This document shows, piece by piece, positions 47,801 to 61,918 of a stretch of DNA of 64,000 nucleotides. Positions within the stretch are counted from its first letter, which is position 1; every line of letters starts with the position of its first letter. The translations under genes were made by a program, and so were the position numbers. This DNA is from Bostrychus sinensis (lineage: Eukaryota > Chordata > Actinopteri > Gobiiformes > Eleotridae): assembly GCA_020698575.1 (NCBI GenBank), contig CM036240.1:34300711-34364710 (forward strand), in the 5' to 3' direction. Below the pieces are notes generated by a model. That model had not been told where the DNA came from, ran no database searches, and was given only the letters and a program-made list of their open reading frames with translations.

Positions 47801-50800
47801 GTGCATCCTAATACCACAATCAATTAAGAACCAAAATCTCAAGGAGGGAAAAAAATGTCCTTAGATATTCTACTGGCACAGAGCTACTGAACACGTGTCA
47901 TTATACTTTTCAGTAAAGCAAACTAAGCATGCTACTTCCCATCATGTGCCTCAATACCATTAATGTGACCATGAAAGGTAATCGGATTAAATAGTCAAGT
48001 GATGACTGTGATAGTACCTTTTGAAAAGAGCTGTGTGGACAGGGAGCATCGTCATTCTGAGTCTTTGACTGAAGAGATGGACCACAGTCACCAGAACCTC
48101 TGCTAGCTTCAGTAATGCTGGTCATCTGATGGAGATAATGTTGATGATAAGAACATTTCAGAACACAGAAACACACCACTTTTGACTTTAGAGAGACAAT
48201 CAACCTAATTGTAAACATGTACTCCTATCAAGCTAACCCTCATCTGTACTTGCATACACATCTAGAGTAAAACAAGCCTCATGGGGACATTTCACACACA
48301 ACACAGTTGGTCCTAATGGGGACCTGTTAGATATCTGTCCATACACTAGCGTCATCACATTCAACAATGGCCCAAAGTGTGTTGTGGGGACGTCGTAGGT
48401 GTGCATCCTAATACCACAATCAATTAAGAACCAAAATCTCAAGGATGGTAACAATCTCCTTAGATATTTTACTGGCACAGAGCGACTGAACACGTGTCAT
48501 TACACTTTTCAGTAGAGCAAACTAAGCATGCTACTTCCCATCATGTGCCTCAATACCATTAATGTCACCATGGAAGGCAAGAGGCTTAAATACTCAAGTC
48601 ATGACTGTGATAGTACCTTTTGAGAAAAGCTGTGTGGACAGGGAGCATCATCATTCTGAGTCTTTGACTGCAGAGATGGACCACAGTCACCAGAACCTCT
48701 GCTAGCTTCAGTAATGCTGGTCGTCTGATGGAGACAATGTTGATGATAAGAACATTTCAGAACACAGAAACACACCACTTTTGACTTTAGAGAGACAATC
48801 AACCTAATTGTAAACCTGTACTCCTATCAAGCTAACCCTCATCTGTACTCGCATACACGTCTAGAGTAAAACAAGCCTCATGGGGACATTTCACACACAA
48901 CACAGTTGGTCCTTATGGGGACATTTCACACACAACACAGTTGGTCCTTATGGGGACATTTCACACACAACACAGTTGGTCCTTATGGGGACATTTCACA
49001 CACAACACAGTTGCTCCTTATGGGGACCTGTTAGATATCTGTCCATACACTAGCGTCATCACATTCAACAATGGCCCAAAGTGTGTTGTGGGGACGTCGT
49101 AGGTGTGCATCCTAATACCACAATCAATTAAGAACCAAAATCTCAAGGAGGGAAAAAAATGTCCTTAGATATTCTACTGGCACAGAGCTACTGAACACGT
49201 GTCATTACACTTTTCAGTAAAGCAAACTAAGCATGCTACTTCCCATCATGTGCCTCAATACCATTAATGTGACCATGAAAGGTAATCGGATTAAATAGTC
49301 AAGTGATGACTGTGATAGTACCTTTTGAAAAGAGCTGTGTGGACAGGGAGCATCGTCATTCTGAGTCTTTGACTGAAGAGATGGACCACAGTCACCAGAA
49401 CCTCTGCTAGCTTCAGTAATGCTGGTCATCTGATGGAGATAATGTTGATGATAAGAACATTTCAGAACACAGAAACACACCACTTTTGACTTTAGAGAGA
49501 CAATCAACCTAATTGTAAACCTGTACTCCTATCAAGCTAACCCTCATCTGTACTCGCATACACGTCTAGAGTAAAACAAGCCTCATGGGGACATTTCACA
49601 CACAACACAGTTGGTCCTAATGGGGACCTGTTAGATATCTGTCCATACACTAGCGTCATCACATTCAACAATGGCCCAAAGTGTGTTGTGGGGACGTCAT
49701 AGGTGTGCATCCTAATACCACAATCAATTAAGAACCAAAATCTCAAGGAGGAAAAAAAATGTCCGTAGATATTCTACTGGCACAGAGCTACTGAACACGT
49801 GTCATTACACTTTTCAGTAGAGCAAACTAAGCATGCTACTTCCCATCATGTGCCTCAATACCATTAATGTTACCATGAAAGGTAATCGGAATAAATAGTC
49901 AAGTCATGACTGTGATAGTACCTTTTGAGAAGAGCTGTGTGGACAGGGAGCATCGTCATTCTGAGTCTTTGACTGAAGAGATGGACCACAGTCACAAGAA
50001 CCTCTGCTAGCTTCAGTAATGCTGGTCGTCTGATGGAGATAATGTTGATGATAAGAACATTTCAGAACACAGAAACACACCACTTTTGACTTTAGAGAGA
50101 CAATCAACCTAATTGTAAACCTGTACTCCTATCAAGCTAACCCTCATCTGTACTCGCATACACATCTAGAGTAAAACAAGCCTCATGGGGACATTTCACA
50201 CACAACACAGTTGGTCCTTATGGGGACATTTCACACACAACACAGTTGCTCCTTATGGGGACCTGTTAGATCTCTGTCCATACACTAGCGTCATCACATT
50301 CAACAATGGCCCAAAGTGTGTTGTGGGGACGTCGTAGGTGTGCATCCTAATACCACAATCAATTAAGAACCAAAATCTCAAGGATGGTAACAATCTCCTT
50401 AGATATTTTACTGGCACAGAGCAACTGAACACGTGTCATTACACTTTTCAGTAGAGCAAACTAAGCATGCTACTTCCCATCATGTGCCTCAATACCATTA
50501 ATGTCACCATGGAAGGCAAGAGGCTTAAATACTCAAGTAATGACTGTGATAGTACCTTTTGAGAAGAGCTGTGTGGACAGGGAGCATCATCATTCTGAGT
50601 CTTTGACTGCAGAGATGGACCACAGTCACCAGAACCTCTGCTAGCTTCAGTAATGCTGGTCATCTGATGGAGATAATGTTGATGATAAGAACATTTCAGA
50701 ACACAGAAACACACCACTTTTGACTTTAGAGAGACAATCAACCTAATTGTAAACATGTACTCCTATCAAGCTAACCCTCATCTGTACTCGCATACACGTC

Positions 50801-53800
50801 TAGAGTAAAACAAGCCTCATGGGGACATTTCACACACAACACAGTTGGTCCTAATGGGGACATTTCACACACAACACAGTGGGTCCTTATGGGGACATTT
50901 CACACACAACACAGTTGCTCCTTATGGGGACATTTCACACACAACACAGTTGGTCTTTATGGGGACCTGTTAGATATCTGTCCATACACTAGCGTCATCA
51001 CATTCAACAATGGCCCAAAGTGTGTTGTGGGGACGTCGTAGGTGTGCATCCTAATACCACAATCAATTAAGAACCAAAATCTCAAGGAGGGAAAAAAATG
51101 TCCTTAGATATTCTACTGGCACAGAGCTACTGAACACGTGTCATTATACTTTTCAGTAAAGCAAACTAAGCATGCTACTTCCCATCATGTGCCTCAATAC
51201 CATTAATGTGACCATGAAAGGTAATCGGATTAAATAGTCAAGTGATGACTGTGATAGTACCTTTTGAAAAGAGCTGTGTGGACAGGGAGCATCGTCATTC
51301 TGAGTCTTTGACTGAAGAGATGGACCACAGTCACCAGAACCTCTGCTAGCTTCAGTAATGCTGGTCATCTGATGGAGATAATGTTGATGATAAGAACATT
51401 TCAGAACACAGAAACACACCACTTTTGACTTTAGAGAGACAATCAACCTAATTGTAAACATGTACTCCTATCAAGCTAACCCTCATCTGTACTTGCATAC
51501 ACATCTAGAGTAAAACAAGCCTCATGGGGACATTTCACACACAACACAGTTGGTCCTAATGGGGACCTGTTAGATATCTGTCCATACACTAGCGTCATCA
51601 CATTCAACAATGGCCCAAAGTGTGTTGTGGGGACGTCGTAGGTGTGCATCCTAATACCACAATCAATTAAGAACCAAAATCTCAAGGATGGTAACAATCT
51701 CCTTAGATATTTTACTGGCACAGAGCGACTGAACACGTGTCATTACACTTTTCAGTAGAGCAAACTAAGCATGCTACTTCCGATCATGTGCCTCAATACC
51801 ATTAATGTCACCATGGAAGGCAAGAGGCTTAAATACTCAAGTCATGACTGTGATAGTACCTTTTGAGAAGAGCTGTGTGGACAGGGAGCATCATCATTCT
51901 GAGTCTTTGACTGCAGAGATGGACCACAGTCACCAGAACCTCTGCTAGCTTCAGTAATGCTGGTCGTCTGATGGAGACAATGTTGATGATAAGAACATTT
52001 CAGAACACAGAAACACACCACTTTTGACTTTAGAGAGACAATCAACCTAATTGTAAACCTGTACTCCTATCAAGCTAACCCTCATCTGTACTCGCATACA
52101 CGTCTAGAGTAAAACAAGCCTCATGGGGACATTTCACACACAACACAGTTGGTCCTTATGGGGACATTTCACACACAACACAGTTGGTCCTTATGGGGAC
52201 ATTTCACACACAACACAGTTGGTCCTTATGGGGACATTTCACACACAACACAGTTGCTCCTTATGGGGACCTGTTAGATATCTGTCCATACACTAGCGTC
52301 ATCACATTCAACAATGGCCCAAAGTGTGTTGTGGGGACGTCGTAGGTGTGCATCCTAATACCACAATCAATTAAGAACCAAAATCTCAAGGAGGGAAAAA
52401 AATGTCCTTAGATATTCTACTGGCACAGAGCTACTGAACACGTGTCATTACACTTTTCAGTAAAGCAAACTAAGCATGCTACTTCCCATCATGTGCCTCA
52501 ATACCATTAATGTGACCATGAAAGGTAATCGGATTAAATAGTCAAGTGATGACTGTGATAGTACCTTTTGAAAAGAGCTGTGTGGACAGGGAGCATCGTC
52601 ATTCTGAGTCTTTGACTGAAGAGATGGACCACAGTCACCAGAACCTCTGCTAGCTTCAGTAATGCTGGTCATCTGATGGAGATAATGTTGATGATAAGAA
52701 CATTTCAGAACACAGAAACACACCACTTTTGACTTTAGAGAGACAATCAACCTAATTGTAAACCTGTACTCCTATCAAGCTAACCCTCATCTGTACTCGC
52801 ATACACGTCTAGAGTAAAACAAGCCTCATGGGGACATTTCACACACAACACAGTTGGTCCTAATGGGGACCTGTTAGATATCTGTCCATACACTAGCGTC
52901 ATCACATTCAACAATGGCCCAAAGTGTGTTGTGGGGACGTCGTAGGTGTGCATCCTAATACCACAATCAATTAAGAACCAAAATCTCAAGGAGGAAAAAA
53001 AATGTCCGTAGATATTCTACTGGCACAGAGCTACTGAACACGTGTCATTACACTTTTCAGTAGAGCAAACTAAGCATGCTACTTCCCATCATGTGCCTCA
53101 ATACCATTAATGTTACCATGAAAGGTAATCGGAATAAATAGTCACGTCATGACTGTGATAGTACCTTTTGAGAAGAGCTGTGTGGACAGGGAGCATCGTC
53201 ATTCTGAGTCTTTGACTGAAGAGATGGACCACAGTCACAAGAACCTCTGCTAGCTTCAGTAATGCTGGTCATCTGATGGAGATAATGTTGATGATAAGAA
53301 CATTTCAGAACACAGAAACACACCACTTTTGACTTTAGAGAGACAATCAACCTAATTGCAAACCTGTACTCCTATCAAGCTAACCCTCATCTGTACTCGC
53401 ATACACATCTAGAGTAAAACAAGCCTCATGGGGACATTTCACACACAACACAGTTGGTCCTTATGGGGACATTTCACACACAACACAGTTGGTCCTAATG
53501 GGGACATTTCACACACAACACAGTTGCTCCTTATGGGGACATTTCACACACAACACAGTTGCTCCTTATGGGGACATTTCACACACAACACAGTTGCTCC
53601 TTATGGGGACCTGTTAGATCTCTGTCCATACACTAGCGTCATCACATTCAACAATGGCCCAAAGTGTGTTGTGGGGACGTCGTAGGTGTGCATCCTAATA
53701 CCACAATCAATTAAGAACCAAAATCTCAAGGATGGTAACAATCTCCTTAGATATTTTACTGGCACAGAGCGACTGAACACGTGTCATTACACTTTTCAGT

Positions 53801-56800
53801 AGAGCAAACTAAGCATGCTACTTCCCATCATGTGCCTCAATACCATTAATGTCACCATGGAAGGCAAGAGGCTTAAATACTCAAGTCATGACTGTGATAG
53901 TACCTTTTGAGAAGAGCTGTGTGGACAGGGAGCATCATCATTCTGAGTCTTTGACTGCAGAGATGGACCACAGTCACCAGAACCTCTGCTAGCTTCAGTA
54001 ATGCTGGTCATCTGATGGAGACAATGTTGATGATAAGAACATTTCAGAACACAGAAACACACCACTTTTGACTTTAAAGAGACAATCAACCTAATTGTAA
54101 ACATGTACTCCTATCAAGCTAACCCTCATCTGTACTCGCATACACATCTAGAGTAAAACAAGCCTCATGGGAACATTTCACACACAACACAGTTGGTCCT
54201 TATGGGGACATTTCACACACAACACAGTTGCTCCTTATGGGGACCTGTTAGATATCTGTCCATACACTAGCATCATCACATTCAACAATGGCCCAAAGTG
54301 TGTTGTGGGGACGTCGTAGGTGTGCATCCTAATACCACAATCAATTAAGAACCAAAATCTCAAGGAGGGAAAAAAATGTCCTTAGATATTCTACTGGCAC
54401 AGAGCTACTGAACACGTGTCATTACACTTTTCAGTAAAGCAAACTAAGCATGCTACTTCCCATCATGTGCCTCAATACCCTTAATGTGACCATGAAAGGT
54501 AATCGGATTAAATAGTCAAGTGATGACTGTGATAGTACCTTTTGAGAAGAGCTGTGTGGACAGGGAGCATCGTCATTCTGAGTCTTTGACTGAAGAGATG
54601 GACCACAGTCACCAGAACCTCTGCTAGCTTCAGTAATGCTGGTCATCTGATGGAGACAATGTTGATGATAAGAACATTTCAGAACACAGAAACACACCAC
54701 TTTTGACTTTAGAGAGACAATCAACCTAATTGTAAACCTGTACTCCTATCAAGCTAACCCTCATCTGTACTCGCATACATGTCTAGAGTAAAACAAGCCT
54801 CATGGAGACATTTCACACACAACACAGTTGGTCCTAATGGGGACCTGTTAGATATCTGTCCATACACTAGCGTCATCACATTCAACAATGGCCCAAAGTG
54901 TGTTGTGGGGACGTCGTAGGTGTGCATCCTAATACCACAATCAATTAAGAACCAAAATCTCAAGGAGGAAAAAAAATGTCCGTAGATATTCTACTGGCAC
55001 AGAGCTACTGAACACGTGTCATTACACTTTTCAGTAGAGCAAACTAAGCATGCTACTTCCCATCATGTGCCTCAATATCATTAATGTGACCATGGAAGGC
55101 AAGAGGCTTAAATAGTCAAGTAATGACTGTGATAGTACCTTTTGAGAAGAGCTGTGTGGACAGGGAGCATCGTCATTCTGAGTCTTTGACTGAAGAGATG
55201 GACCACAGTCACAAGAACCTCTGCTAGCTTCAGTAATGCTGGTCATCTGATGGAGATAATGTTGATGATAAGAACATTTCAGAACACAGAAACACACCAC
55301 TTTTGACTTTAAAGAGACAATCAACCTAATTGTAAACCTGCACTCCTATCAAGCTAACCCTCATCTGTACTCGCATACACATCTAGAGTAAAACAAGCCT
55401 CATGGGGACATTTCACACACAACACAGTTGGTCCTTATGGGGACATTTCACACACAACACAGTTGCTCCTTATGGGGACCTGTTAGATCTCTGTCCATAC
55501 ACTAGCGTCATCACATTCAACAATGGCCCAAAGTGTGTTGTGGGGACGTCGTAGGTGTGCATCCTAATACCACAATCAATTAAGAACCAAAATCTCAAGG
55601 ATGGTAACAATCTCCTTAGATATTTTACTGGCACAGAGCGACTGAACACGTGTCATTACACTTTTCAGTAGAGCAAACTAAGCATGCTACTTCCCATCAT
55701 GTGCCTCAATACCATTAATGTCACCATGGAAGGCAAGAGGCTTAAATACTCAAGTAATGACTGTGATAGTACCTTTTGAGAAGAGCTGTGTGGACAGGGA
55801 GCATCATCATTCTGAGTCTTTGACTGCAGAGATGGACCACAGTCACCAGAACCTCTGCTAGCTTCAGTAATGCTGGTCATCTGATGGAGACAATGTTGAT
55901 GATAAGAACATTTCAGAACACAGAAACACACCACTTTTGACTTTAGAGAGACAATCAACCTAATTGTAAACATGTACTCCTATCAAGCTAACCGTCATCT
56001 GTACTCGCATACACATCTAGAGTAAAACAAGCCTCATGGGGACATTTCACACACAACACAGTTGGTCCTAATGGGGACATTTCACACACAACACAGTTGG
56101 TCCTTATGGGGACATTTCACACACAACACAGTTGCTCCTTATGGGGACATTTCACACACAACACAGTTGCTCCTTATGGGGACTTGTTAGATATCTGTCC
56201 ATACACTAGCGTCATCACATTCAACAATGGCCCAAAGTGTGTTGTGGGGACGTCGTAGGTGTGCATCCTAATACCACAATCAATTAAGAACCAAAATCTC
56301 AAGGAGGGAAAAAAATGTCCTTAGATATTCTACTGGCACAGAGCTACTGAACACGTGTCATTACACTTTTCAGTAAAGCAAACTAAGCATGCTACTTCCC
56401 ATCATGTGCCTCAATACCATTAATGTGACCATGAAAGGTAATCGGATTAAATAGTCAAGTGATGACTGTGATAGTACCTTTTGAAAAGAGCTGTGTGGAC
56501 AGGGAGCATCGTCATTCTGAGTCTTTGACTGAAGAGATGGACCACAGTCACCAGAACCTCTGCTAGCTTCAGTAATGCTGGTCATCTGATGGAGATAATG
56601 TTGATGATAAGAACATTTCAGAACACAGAAACACACCACTTTTGACTTTAGAGAGACAATCAACCTAATTGTAAACATGTACTCCTATCAAGCTAACCCT
56701 CATCTGTACTCGCATACACATCTAGAGTAAAACAAGCCTCATGGGGACATTTCACACACAACACAGTTGGTCCTAATGGGGACCTGTTAGATATCTGTCC

Positions 56801-59800
56801 ATACACTAGCGTCATCACATTCAACAATGGCCCAAAGTGTGTTGTGGGGACGTCGTAGGTGTGCATCCTAATACCACAATCAATTAAGAACCAAAATCTC
56901 AAGGAGGAAAAAAATGTCCGTAGATATTCTACTGGCACAGAGCTACTGAACACGTGTCATTACACTTTTCAGTAGAGCAAACTAAGCATGCTACTTCCCA
57001 TCATATGCCTCAATATCATTAATGTGACCATGGAAGGCAAGAGGCTTAAATAGTCAAGTCATGACTGTGATAGTACCTTTTGAGAAGAGCTGTGTGGACA
57101 GGGAGCATCGTCATTCTGAGTCTTTGAATGAAGAGATGGACCACAGTCACCAGAACCTCTGCTAGCTTCAGTAATGCTGGTCATCTGATGGAGACAATGT
57201 TGATGATAAGAACATTTCAGAACACAGAAACACACCACTTTTGACTTTAGAGAGACAATCAACCTAATTGTAAACCTGTACTCCTATCAAGCTAACCGTC
57301 ATCTGTACTCGCATACACATCTAGAGTAAAACAAGCCTCATGGGAACATTTCACACACAACACAGTTGGTCCTTATGGGGACATTTCACACACAACACAG
57401 TTGGTCCTTATGGGGACATTTCACACACAACACAGTTGCTCCTTATGGGGACCTGTTAGATATCTGTCCATACACTAGCGTCATCACATTCAACAATGGC
57501 CCAAAGTGTGTTGTGGGGACGTCGTAGGTGTGCATCCTAATACCACAATCAATTAAGAACCAAAATCTCAAGGAGGGAAAAAAATGTCCTTAGATATTCT
57601 ACTGGCACAGAGCTACTGAACACGTGTCATTACACTTTTCAGTAGAGCAAACTAAGCATGCTACTTCCCATCATATGCCTCAATATCATTAATGTGACCA
57701 TGAAAGGTAATCGGATTAAATAGTCAAGTGATGACTGTGATAGTACCTTTTGAGAAGAGCTGTGTGGACAGGGAGCATCATCATTCTGAGTCTTTGACTG
57801 AAGAGATGGACCACAGTCACAAGAACCTCTGCTAGCTTCAGTAATGCTGGTCATCTGATGGAGATAATGTTGATGATAAGAACATTTCAGAACACAGAAA
57901 CACACCACTTTTGACTTTAGAGAGACAATCAACCTAATTGTAAACCTGTACTCCTATCAAGCTAACCCTCATCTGTACTCGCATACACATCTAGAGTAAA
58001 ACAAGCCTCATGGGGACATTTCACACACAACACAGTTGGTCCTAATGGGGACCTGTTAGATATCTGTCCATACACTAGCGTCATCACATTCAACAATGGC
58101 CCAAAGTGTGTTGTGGGGACGTCGTAGGTGTGCATCCTAATACCACAATCAATTAAGAAGAAAAATCTCAAGGAGGAAAAAAAATGTCCGTAGATATTCT
58201 ACTGGCACAGAGCTACTGAACACGTGTCATTACACTTTTCAGTAGAGCAAACTAAGCATGCTACTTCCCATCATGTGCCTCAATATCATTAATGTCACGA
58301 TGGAAGGCAAGAGGCTTAAATAGTCAAGTCATGACTGTGATAGTACCTTTTGAGAAGAGCTGTGTGGACAGGGAGCATCGTCATTCTGAGTCTTTGACTG
58401 AAGAGATGGACCACAGTCACAAGAACCTCTGCTAGCTTCAGTAATGCTGGTCATCTGATGGAGATAATGTTGATGATAAGAACATTTCAGAACACAGAAA
58501 CACACCACTTTTGACTTTAAAGAGACAATCAACCTAATTGTAAACCTGCACTCCTATCAAGCTAACCCTCATCTGTACTCGCATACACATCTAGAGTAAA
58601 ACAAGCCTCATGGGGACATTTCACACACAACACAGTTGGTCCTTATGGGGACATTTCACACACAACACAGTTGCTCCTTATGGGGACCTGTTAGATATCT
58701 GTCCATACACTAGCGTCATCACATTCAACAATGGCCCAAAGTGTGTTGTGGGGACGTCGTAGGTGTGCATCCTAATACCACAATCAATTAAGAACCAAAA
58801 TCTCAAGGATGGTAACAATCTCCTTAGATATTTTACTGGCACAGAGCGACGGAACACGTGTCATTACACTTTTCAGTAGAGCAAACTAAGCATGCTACTT
58901 CCCATCATGTGCCTCAATACCATTAATGTCACCATGGAAGGCAAGAGGCTTAAATACTCAAGTAATGACTGTGATAGTACCTTTTGAGAAGAGCTGTGTG
59001 GACAGGGAGCATCATCATTCTGAGTCTTTGACTGCAGAGATGGACCACAGTCACCAGAACCTCTGCTAGCTTCAGTAATGCTGGTCATCTGATGGAGACA
59101 ATGTTGATGATAAGAACATTTCAGAACACAGAAACACACCACTTTTGACTTTAGAGAGACAATCAACCTAATTGTAAACATGTACTCCTATCAAGCTAAC
59201 CCTCATCTGTACTCGCATACACGTCTAGAGTAAAACAAGCCTCATGGGGACATTTCACACACAACACAGTTGGTCCTAATGGGGACATTTCACACACAAC
59301 ACAGTTGGTCCTTATGGGGACATTTCACACACAACACAGTTGCTCCTTATGGGGACATTTCACACACAACACAGTTGCTCCTTATGGGGACTTGTTAGAT
59401 ATCTGTCCATACACTAGCGTCATCACATTCAACAATGGCCCAAAGTGTGTTGTGGGGACGTCGTAGGTGTGCATCCTAATACCACAATCAATTAAGAACC
59501 AAAATCTCAAGGAGGGAAAAAAATGTCCTTAGATATTCTACTGGCACAGAGCTACTGAACACGTGTCATTACACTTTTCAGTAAAGCAAACTAAGCATGC
59601 TACTTCCCATCATGTGCCTCAATACCATTAATGTGACCATGAAAGGTAATCGGATTAAATAGTCAAGTGATGACTGTGATAGTACCTTTTGAAAAGAGCT
59701 GTGTGGACAGGGAGCATCGTCATTCTGAGTCTTTGACTGAAGAGATGGACCACAGTCACCAGAACCTCTGCTAGCTTCAGTAATGCTGGTCATCTGATGG

Positions 59801-61745
59801 AGATAATGTTGATGATAAGAACATTTCAGAACACAGAAACACACCACTTTTGACTTTAGAGAGACAATCAACCTAATTGTAAACCTGTACTCCTATCAAG
59901 CTAACCGTCATCTGTACTCGCATACACATCTAGAGTAAAACAAGCCTCATGGGAACATTTCACACACAACACAGTTGGTCCTTATGGGGACATTTCACAC
60001 ACAACACAGTTGGTCCTTATGGGGACATTTCACACACAACACAGTTGCTCCTTATGGGGACCTGTTAGATATCTGTCCATACACTAGCGTCATCACATTC
60101 AACAATGGCCCAAAGTGTGTTGTGGGGACGTCGTAGGTGTGCATCCTAATACCACAATCAATTAAGAACCAAAATCTCAAGGAGGGAAAAAAATGTCCTT
60201 AGATATTCTACTGGCACAGAGCTACTGAACACGTGTCATTACACTTTTCAGTAGAGCAAACTAAGCATGCTACTTCCCATCATATGCCTCAATATCATTA
60301 ATGTGACCATGAAAGGTAATCGGATTAAATAGTCAAGTGATGACTGTGATAGTACCTTTTGAGAAGAGCTGTGTGGACAGGGAGCATCGTCATTCTGAGT
60401 CTTTGACTGAAGAGACAGACCACAGTCACCAGAACCTCTGCTAGCTTCAGTAATGCTGGTCATCTGATGGAGACAATGTTGATGATAAGAACATTTCAGA
60501 ACACAGAAACACACCACTTTTGACTTTAGAGAGACAATCAACCTAATTGTAAACCTGTACTCCTATCAAGCTAACCCTCATCTGTACTCGCATACACATC
60601 TAGAGTAAAACAAGCCTCATGGGGACATTTCACACACAACACAGTTGGTCCTTATGGGGACATTTCACACACAGCACAGTTGCTCCTTATGGGGACCTGT
60701 TAGATCTCTGTCCATACACTAGCGTCATCACATTCAACAATGGCCCAAAGTGTGTTGTGGGGACGTCGTAGGTGTGCATCCTAATACCACAATCAATTAA
60801 GAACCAAAATCTCAAGAAGGGAAACAATCTCCTTAGATATTTTACTGGCACAGAGCGACTGAACACGTGTCATTACACTTTTCAGTAGAGCAAACTAAGC
60901 ATGCTACTTCCCATCATGTGCCTCAATATCATTAATGTCACCATGGAAGGCAAGAGGCTTAAATAGTCAAGTCATGACTGTGATAGTACCTTTTGAGAAG
61001 AGCTGTGTGGACAGGGAGCATCATCATTCTGAGTCTTTGACTGAAGAGACGGACCACAGTCACCAGAATCTCTGCTAGCTTCAGTAATGCTGGTCATCTG
61101 ATGGAGATAATGTTGATGATAAGAACATTTCAGAACACAGAAACACACCACTTTTGACTTTAGAGAGACAATCAACCTAATTGTAAACATGTACTCCTAT
61201 CAAGCTAACCCTCATCTGTACTCGCATACACATCTAGAGTAAAACAAGCCTCATGGGGACATTTCACACACAACACAGTTGGTCCTTATGGGGACCTGTT
61301 AGATATCTGTCCATACACTAGCGTCATCACATTCAACAATGGCCCAAAGTGTGTTGTGGGGACGTTGTAGGTGTGCATCCTAATACCACAATCAATTAAG
61401 AACCAAAATCTCAAGGAGGGAAACAATCTCCTTAGATATTCTACTGGCATAGAGCTACTGAACACGTGTCATTACACTTTTCAGTAAAGCAAACTAAGCA
61501 TGCTACTTCCCATCATGTGCCTCAATACCATTAATGTGACCATGAAAGGCAATCGGATTAAATAGTCAAGTCATGACTGTGATAGTACCTTTTGAGAAGA
61601 GCTGTTTGGACAGGGAGCATCGTCATTCTGAGTCTTTGACTGAAGAGACGGACCACAGTCACAAGAACCTCTGCTAGCTTCAGTAATGCTGGTCATCTGA
61701 TGGAGACAATGTTGATTATAAGAACATTTCAGAACATAGAAAGAC
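38880..61745 (-). repeat. 23-kb tandem higher-order repeat array (satellite) with embedded exons
   Basis: About 35 units, each with one conserved 108-base block, an intron-like spacer, and one to five copies of a 35-base minisatellite (core cacacacaacacagttg). Spacing of the blocks from 41568 on falls in five classes: 599-600, 634-635, 670, 705-706 and 739, i.e. steps of 35. Higher order: 46186 to 49429 to 52672 repeats at 3243 bases (five units: 600, 634, 705, 599, 705). Blocks 44247-46186 recur at 54646-56585 (offset 10399) and again at 57854-59793 (offset 3208). The left 2 kb (38880-41100) contains scattered one-base indels, unlike the rest. Confidence 0.95.
39338..61696 (-). other. 35 tandem candidate 108-bp exons (36 codons each)
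   Basis: On the minus strand each block begins after ...CTCCATCAG and ends CAAAAG before GTACTATC, so AG and GT bound exactly 108 bases. The reading starts MTSITEASRGSGDCG and ends PCPHSSSQK, phase 0 on both sides. Upper ends (5' on the minus strand): 61696, 61097, 60463, 59793, 59088, 58454, 57854, 57184, 56585, 55880, 55246, 54646, 54011, 53272, 52672, 51967, 51368, 50663, 50029, 49429, 48724, 48125, 47420, 46786, 46186, 45481, 44847, 44247, 43577, 42978, 42272, 41568, 40968, 40228, 39445. The first 32 are 108 bases with no stop. The last three carry indels (the ones at 40968 and 40228 are 106 bases). Variants include G12C, M1T and S33F. The peptide is Ser/Thr/Asp/Gln rich, probably disordered. 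Use as exons is inferred from boundaries, phase and position after the SET exon; I do not recognise the sequence. Confidence 0.55.
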
Positions 61746-61918
61746 AACATATGTTATAAAGTGTACTGTATTTCCCTTTTTCTCTGAATAGGTTTAATCT
61801 ATTCATGCATTTCAGTCACATACATCTTCTCTGTGTGGCATTTTGAGGCCCATTACATGGCAAGAACCAATTTAAAAGAGAGCAGGATCTTTATGCACAG
61901 TTGTTCAAATTGTACTTT
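61746..61918. other. Spacer between array and SET exon 3
   Basis: The array homology ends near 61745 (agaaagacaacatatg). In the gene model this is the intron between SET exon 3 and the first array exon. Confidence 0.5.

Noticed and set aside
53428..53685. Plus-strand 85-residue frame of GTFHTQHS repeats
   Set aside because: It is a translation of the 35-bp minisatellite; two units make a 70-base phase that happens to stay open.
44355..58171. Recurrent 69-86 residue minus-strand frames (start MRFWFLIDCG or MFSRSV) in the array
   Set aside because: They cover the minisatellite/spacer part of the units, repeat only because the array repeats, and have no splice-consistent borders or family match.
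41700..61300. CRISPR-like array from the 35-base direct repeats
   Set aside because: The 35-mers are head to tail without unique spacers, lie in a vertebrate genome, and there are no cas genes. They are a minisatellite.
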